NCBI RefSeq assembly: GCF_000275845.1
Contig: NW_006766883.1
Coordinates: 3,315,300 to 3,373,658 of the forward strand
From: Dichomitus squalens LYAD-421 SS1
Lineage: Eukaryota > Basidiomycota > Agaricomycetes > Polyporales > Polyporaceae
Reading direction: 5' to 3'
DNA: 58,359 nt
Shown: piece after piece, positions 52,234 through 58,359 of the stretch
How the letters are laid out: every line of letters starts with the position of its first letter
Position numbering within the stretch: position 1 is the first letter of the stretch
The notes under the pieces: model-generated
The model's input: only the letters and a program-made list of their open reading frames with translations
The model's database searches: none
What the model was told of the DNA's origin: nothing
Made by a program: the position numbers and the translations under genes

Positions 52234-55082
52234 ATGGCTATTGTTACTCCCCGACTACTCTCCCACGAAGAAGAATACGGCCGCTCATATGCCATCCTGG
52301 AAGCCGCCCGAGAAGCCGCCAAAGCCTCGCGTGGGTACAACTCGGAGGCCACACGGCAAAGGCTCGAAGAGACCTTCCAACAGCGCATGGGAGGGAGGGT
52401 ACCACACCAGTGGCAGGTGGATGTCACAGAGGCACTGTTGGTGGGATTAGACTGCACGGTCATAGCGGGGACAGGTAGCGGGAAGACGATGCCATTCGTC
52501 ATGCCTACCTTTGTAGAATTCGACAAGATATATTTCATAATCTCTCCTCTTAATGCGTTAGAAGCAGACCAAGTAAGCTTGAATGATTTTCGATGACATT
52601 CCGTGGGGAACAAACTTACGAGAGATCTGCAGGCGGGGCGCTTCGCCGACTTGAAAGTCCCTGCGGCCGCTGTGAATAGAACAACGTTTTCAGACAAGCT
52701 AATGGAGGTATGTAAAATACGACTTACCCACGTGTACATGGACCTAAAGATAGTGCAGGAAATCGAAGGGGGGACGTACCGCATCATCCTCACGTCGCCA
52801 GAAATGACAGAACACCCCTGCTTCCGAAAGCTCATCGCGACACCCAAATTCGCGAGCAGTATTGGGGCGTTCATCATAGATGAAGCACACTGCATAACGC
52901 AGTGGGGGGGCGACTTCCGAACCGAATATAGCGGGCTGGATAAGTTTCGGGCACTCGTCCCGACACCTGTGCCCTTCTTGGTGACGTCGGCTACTCTGAC
53001 CCCATTTCAGCTGGAACGAACACGTTCAAACCTCTCCATTGAGGAAACACGTTCGTTCCACCTGAACCTGGGGAACGATCGTCCGAACATAAAGCAAGAA
53101 ATGCGACTTATGAAGTCAGCGAGCGATTTCGCTGCGCTCGACTTCATAGTCGCAGGGGCCGAAAAAAGGGAGGATATACCACGTACAATAATCTTCGTTA
53201 ATGATGTCTCGAAGACCCATGCGGTTGCGCATAGGCTTCGAGCCATGGTACCGGACCCGTTGCGGCCGGAGATTGCGCTTTTGCATGCGCGACGGTCAGA
53301 GGACTCCAAGCGTGAGACTTGGCGGCGCTTCAAGGAGGGGGAGGTTCGTATCCTGGTCGCGACAGAAGCAGCAGCAATGGTAAGTTTTTCCGATTAATTA
53401 TGAGTATAGCAACTTAATACAGTACATGCGCAGGGGATGGACGTACCGGATATCGCACTTGCCGTGCAATTCGGTGTCCCTGAGAATCTTGCGGTCTGGC
53501 TGCAACGGGCCGGTCGCGCAGGCCGGTCGCCTTTATTAGAGGCGACGGCAGTGATGCTGGTAGAGAGGTCCGCCATCCAAAGGGTGGGGGTGAAGAAGGA
53601 GGCGGGGGTGAGAGAAGAGGAGAGTGGCGCACCTGCTGACAATTCCAGCGGCTCTGAGTTCGAAGAAGAGGAAGAAAAACTCAAAGCAGCGACAACAACA
53701 GCAGCAGCAGCAACAGCAGCAGCAGTCATCAAGTACAGAAAGACCGTGGAGCAGAACCTGCGGGCTTGGATCGAGGCGGAAGGGTGCAGGAGAGACGTTG
53801 CAGACGCCTATTTCGACAACCCGCCACGACGCTCCCGTACGTAACTCTTAGCGCCCACGTATGTGGGCTGTCGTTCTCACCAGCCATCTTCGTTCCCTCA
53901 GCCATCTCCCCCTCCCGCTGCTGCGACAACTGTGCCGCCGCCGCCTCCCTTACCACTGGACCACCGCCCGCGTCTGCCTCCGCAACACCCAGCGGCGCGA
54001 TGGTGGCGTTGGCCACAGCACCGCCACCTCCGGATGCCCTCGCCGACACCACCGGCGACGATCACGATTTCAACACCGCGTTGGAGGTCGAGGAGGATGG
54101 GGAGGAGAAAGGAGATGGGTCGAATCAGCAGGTACGTACCGTGTCTGTCTGAGTAGGGCTTTCGGACCGCTTACAAGATGAGCTCTAGGCCGCAGCACCT
54201 CGTACCGGTTCCCCTCCCCCTTCTGCCGAAAACCCCCTGCGATCGCGCATGTCTCCCAAGCGGCGAGCCGGCACCCATCTCAAGACCGTGAAAAGCTCCC
54301 TCGTGGAGTGGAGATTCACGACCCGGCGGACAAAGTACAAATTTTCGTCGCTCAAGGCCGACAACATCCTCCCCGACGGCGCCCTCACGACCATCGCGTC
54401 TCTGCGGCGAGACGTGAAGACGATCCATGACCTCGTGCGAGTCCTCAATCCCCCTTGGCCTCATGTCGACGTCCACGGTGCCGAAGTCCTCAAGATTGTC
54501 CGAGAACTTGATCTCGCAGAGGATGCCCGACGTTTGGCGGCCACCGTCAAGAAACGTGAAGAGCGCAAGGCCGAGACAGCCCGGCGACATGCCGAGGCTG
54601 CCATACAGAAGCAGCGCGAACAAGCGGCCGCCCGGGCGCATCAGGAGGGGGATCAGGCCCGTCGCAACTGGGCTCAGAGCGTCGCGTCGTATACAGGCCC
54701 CATGGGCTCATCCGCCGCGCTCAACGCACCCTCCCCGTCTTTCGCTTCTCCCCCCCACTACCTTGTGTCGCCATTCGCGCACCCAGCCTACGCTTTGCCA
54801 TCTCCTTCCACACCTATCCAAGGTACTCGCGCCAAGAATCAGCAGTCGCCATCGTACTCTTCCCCTCCGTATAACGTGTACACATCCTCCCCTTACACTT
54901 ATCCTGCCTACATGTATCGCCCACCGCCATCTTCCTCATTCTGTGTGGTTCCGCCTGCCCCGCCCAGTCCCTCAGCTCCAGCAGCATCCACCAAACCAGA
55001 GGTCTCCCATCTTTCACAACCCCCAGCGGCAAATCCCACTCCGTCGTCGCATCCCTTCTCGCACCTCGGCTGGTCCCGCTAG
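52234..55082 (+). CDS. RecQ-like DEAH helicase, multicopy agaricomycete type
   Basis: Six exons, 52234-52572, 52633-52707, 52759-53379, 53434-53836, 53884-54131 and 54189-55082, give 859 aa. It unwinds DNA with ATP, as RecQ enzymes do. Motif I GTGSGKT (79-85), SPLNALEAD, TSPEM, motif II IIDEAHCITQWGGDFR (DEAH at 179-182), motif III SAT (about 215), HARRS, TEAAAMGMDVPD and motif VI QRAGRAGRS (369-377) are present. EGCRRDVADAYFDNPPRR...SRCCDNC (about 460-496) matches the zinc-binding motif of RecQ. Residues 500-859 are acidic, then Pro/Ser/Tyr-rich with a coiled-coil stretch (KKREERKAETARRHAEAAIQ). No HRDC domain is seen. Such genes form large families in agaricomycetes, often in repeats or near chromosome ends. 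The last 269 nt overlap the 3' part of the convergent DUF6589 gene. Confidence 0.9.
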
Positions 55083-57873
55083 TCTGCAGCTGAGCTACGT
55101 GAGTGTGATTGTTGCAAGTTCTGCACGAACATCTCGTACCGTCGGGTGTCCGGTGACTCTCAGGCCAAATTTGTGAGCTCGCGCGCTCATATGCTGCGCG
55201 CCTGGTATGCCATTTTGGTATGATCTTCGTGTTCGCAACGTGGAACCCGTGACTGACGAACTCCTTGGCTTTGTCCGCAGTGTTTGTAGTATGGCGGCCT
55301 GGGGTATAAATGTGTAGCCGGGCGTGGTTGTAGTGCTCATCTAGTAGGCGGATGTCGGCCTCCTTGGCGGGTGTTGTGTGCCCCATACCTCTGTATATAG
55401 TTCGGAATTGTCTGGAGATGTCATCATTGAGTGTGCGTAGTGTCGGAATTGCAGGCGCGCGCTGCTTCATGAGGTCCCAGGACTGGTTTGGTCCCCTTGG
55501 TCTGTATGTCACTTTCACGTCTCGGACGGTTCGCTCGATCGCCAAGTCAATGGCCGTCCAATCTTCCTCGCCCCCCTTCATGTTGATGACCCAACAATTT
55601 TGTCGCACAAATGCCCTATTGAACATGTTAGCGCACACTCATTGTGTTTACGGTGAGTATCTCATGTACTTTACATCCTCGGGCCACTCACGGTGTAACC
55701 CTTGTAGTAGCTCCAGAATTTCGACCGCGTATTTGTGATTTCCCCCGCCTGAAAAGCGAAAGAAGAGATGGGGCAAGAGATCCTCCATGAGTCCGACGTC
55801 TCCTTGCCGCATCGCGTGCCAGAGCACGATGTAGTGTAACGCATCACGGTTCCACATGACCGCCTGGCGGAGGAAGTCATCCTCTCTTCCAGAGGCAACA
55901 TGTTCCAAGTCCTCGACACGGTCATTTGATGCATAATGCTGGACTAGGGTCTCCGCAAGATGCTTGAGTTCGGCTGGGGACCTGTTGCGCAGCTCAGCCA
56001 ACTCAGCCACACCACCCACCTTGCGCCAGCAATCGCGGATATGTGCCTCTGTCACATGGAAGATGCCTTCATGAAGATGATGGTAGAAGGTGCCCTTGAT
56101 CTGAACCGACTGGAGTCCGGGGCGCTTGAGCAGCGCAAAGGCCTGGCGCAGGCCCTTCCCTGCGGGCGAGCCAAAGTACTGACGGTGCAGAGAGTTTGCA
56201 AAGGCCATGAGAAGATGGAACCACCCAAAGACAAAGACCAGCCAGTCCAGGCGATCAAAGCCATTGAGGTCCTCAGAGCGATAGTTGGCTAGCCCCCGCA
56301 GACGCTCAATGGTGAGCTGGTCGCCAATCCAGATGAGAGCAGCCACTTTGGCCAGGTGCTCGATCTGTTCGGCAGTGAAGAGGTTCAGCTGGCGGAGGAA
56401 CTCAGCGATGAGATCCCGTGTTCCCTCGTATGTTGACTCATCGATGTGGACCGTACCGAGGACGAACTGCTTGGTGATGTTCTCACGACCGGCAGGAAGA
56501 CGGCTGACGGGAGGAGGTGGAGCAAAGGCTGGGTCGGTCTGAGGAATGTAGGTGGGGAAATCGAATTCTGGGGAATCGAGAAGCATGCGAAGTACAGTGT
56601 AGACAATATGAGAATGAATACGGGGGGCTGCGGCGACGTCCAAGTTGGCGATGTCGGAGAGGGTGATTGGGTTAGTGCGACCAATGCGGCGCTGAGCCTG
56701 GAGTGCTTCCCCAGAAAGTGGTGGAGGTTGCGGGGCAAATGGTTTGACAAACACAGACCCAGTGGTCCCTGAGTCAAAATGCGACTGGTTCCGCAAACGC
56801 ATAGAAAAGACCTTGAAAGCAAAGTTGACATTGTCGTACGCCAGCCACCACCGAAAACGGTGAATGGCCAGGCGCACAGCCTCCATGGCGCTTGTGGAGA
56901 TATGAGAGTATGCACGCACACTCCAGCTGTGGCTCATGGTAATACCAAGAGCATGAAGGAGGTCCAGCACCTTTGCAGACGTCCCCTTGGCCTTGAGGAA
57001 GACCGTGAGAGGCTTGGTCCAAGCCGACAGAGTGCGAGAGCGAAGGTATTGCAGCTGAGATATAATTGTGACCGTCGCCTGACACAAACAATTCAATTAC
57101 ATCCAGAACACAACAAGTACATATACAAGTCTTACGGAAACAACATCTTTGTGAGATTTACCCTGTGATACACGACGGAAACGCCGTGTCGCACCATGGA
57201 TAAGCCGCCACACGCTCGGAGCGCCCGAAACCTTGTCCTGCAACCTCTCCGCAACTTCCGAGAACCGGAATCGAGTCAGGCCTTCCTCCGAAAGGCAATC
57301 GGAGGGGGAACGGAAGAGATGCGAGCTAGCCTCAAGCTCGCGATCCACCATCTCCTCCACACAACCTAGCGCGAACTCCTCGAGAGCCTCCCTGGCGCCC
57401 TGGGGCCGTACGTGGTGATGCCGTGAGGTGGATGCACGAGGAACCTTGTACCAGCGCTCGAGAATGCGGGGCAGCTCTTCGCTGCCCATGAGGGCGCTCC
57501 GCTCGTACTGAACTTTTGGGTCGGAGATGCATGCGTTGTCGCCCCAGCTAAGAGCATCTAGAAAAATAGGTAGATTCATGTCAACAGATTCCATGTATGC
57601 TAATATAGACTTGACGCGATCAAGAATGCTGGTGCGCGTGCGGGAGACCGAGAATGCGAGGCGCTCGCGCATGACCCGGGTGTTGTGGAGGTAGATCGGC
57701 GGGATGGGACCCTCGGGGGCAGCTTCGACCAGGTCCCAGTCAGATACGTCGGAAAGCCGGTCGCTGTCGCACTCGGACGGAGTGTAATCGTCGTCGTCGT
57801 CGTCGTCGTCGAAAAGAGCTCCCCACCCATTGTGAAGCTCTTCGGGTTCTTCTTCCGGTGCGCGAGGATCCAT
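54814..57873 (-). CDS. DUF6589 protein
   Basis: Three exons on the minus strand, 57873-57136, 57078-55670 and 55615-54814, give about 982 aa. The start is the ATG in MDPRAPEEEPEELHN, followed by an aspartate run (DDDDDDDDY). The family is fungal, high-copy and of unknown function. Typical parts are GITMSHSWSVRAYSHISTSA, WWLAYDNVNFAFKVFSMRLR, GDQLTIERLRGLANYRSEDL, LDWLVFVFGWFHLLMAFANS, MWNRDALHYIVLWHAMRQGD, NCWVINMKGGEEDWTAIDLA and KVTYRPRGPNQSWDLMKQ. The YDNVNF aspartate and the pattern around it recall RNase H-like nucleases, but that is inference. After about residue 870 the reading (SQIWPESHRTPDGTRC...) runs antisense to the helicase's last exon and may not be real; the true end could lie near 55080. 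Confidence 0.8.
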
Positions 57874-58359
57874 AGGCGCCCACAATGCGAATTAATGCGT
57901 ATTACCTATATAGAAACAGGCATATTGAGTATGCGGGATGTATAATGGCTGCTTACAGTGTCATAGAGACGTACCAGTGACGGGAGTGTCGACACAGAGC
58001 AGAGGAGGGTCAGTGCATGTTGAACTTGGACTTATCCGGTCCGGACTACATGAGGCTATGCGTCTCCTAGCGCTTAGCTGTAGTCGCTTATGTAGTATGT
58101 TACCATATTTGGGACTCTCTACTCGTGTATTATAGCTATGCTTCCGGACTCTTCTGGTACTGTCTAGGACAATCCGTACTACTCCAGAACGGTCTAGACA
58201 GGTCTATGCCTTACTCATCTCTTACTCATCCTATGGTGCGATACGTCGCAATTCTTTCACCATCGTATTATTCATCGCACTATGGTACATGTGACTAACC
58301 ACTCTTCGATTAGTCATGGACACTTCTCTGTAGTATATAAGGACTTCAGATTGCGTCCT
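57874..58359. other. Right edge, non-coding
   Basis: Upstream of the DUF6589 gene. AT-richer than the rest, with short imperfect inverted repeats (atggtgcgat near 58233 and atcgcactat near 58274). No telomere-type TTAGGG repeats are present. Confidence 0.5.

Noticed and set aside
57874..58359. Telomere or subtelomere end
   Set aside because: No TTAGGG-like repeats; closeness to a telomere cannot be judged from the window.

Overview
This window is nuclear DNA of a filamentous basidiomycete, most likely an agaricomycete of polypore type. The genes carry many short GT-AG introns of about 47-83 nt, often with CTGAC/CTAAT-like branch sites. The protein families also fit: basidiomycete F-box genes, tetraspanin Tsp2, Tnp2-type transposase, DUF6589 and a RecQ-like helicase, next to a fungal DUF3292 gene. 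I assembled the exon models by hand from reading frame, splice signals and family conservation. No tRNA, rRNA or CRISPR array was seen.

Layout. 0.5-6.2 kb: an imperfect tandem segmental duplication, each copy holding an F-box sequence (a remnant in copy A, a frameshifted gene in copy B) and a gene for a small secreted protein with ten cysteines. 6.4-13 kb: housekeeping genes, the cohesin loader SCC4/MAU2 (+) behind twin MluI-box motifs, and the cofactor-independent phosphoglycerate mutase (-). 13.3-14.1 kb: an unassigned reading frame. 14.5-22.2 kb: an island with an intact CACTA-type Tnp2 transposase (+), an unknown 302-aa protein (-) and an unknown 718-aa protein of a family I recall as high-copy in agaricomycetes (+); I read this as one candidate transposon.

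24-50 kb is mostly conserved genome: tetraspanin, an F-box protein, a two-LysM secreted protein, tRNA-dihydrouridine synthase Dus1, ubiquilin/Dsk2, a 191-bp MITE with perfect terminal repeats, a C2-domain membrane protein, the Skt5/Chs4 chitin synthase activator ending in CVIM, the alpha subunit of 3-methylcrotonyl-CoA carboxylase, a DUF3292 membrane protein, a 23-bp minisatellite and an Ifi6/27-like membrane protein. 50-58 kb is accessory again: a decayed WD40 gene, an F-box-like remnant, and an intact RecQ-like helicase converging on an intact DUF6589 gene.

The core genes work in separate pathways (chromosome cohesion, glycolysis, tRNA modification, proteasome shuttling, chitin synthesis, leucine breakdown) and do not form a gene cluster. 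The most interesting accessory units are the three-gene Tnp2 island and the helicase/DUF6589 pair. Notable gene-structure features are two GC-AG introns, an 18-nt microexon, and an intron present in one of two tandem paralogues.
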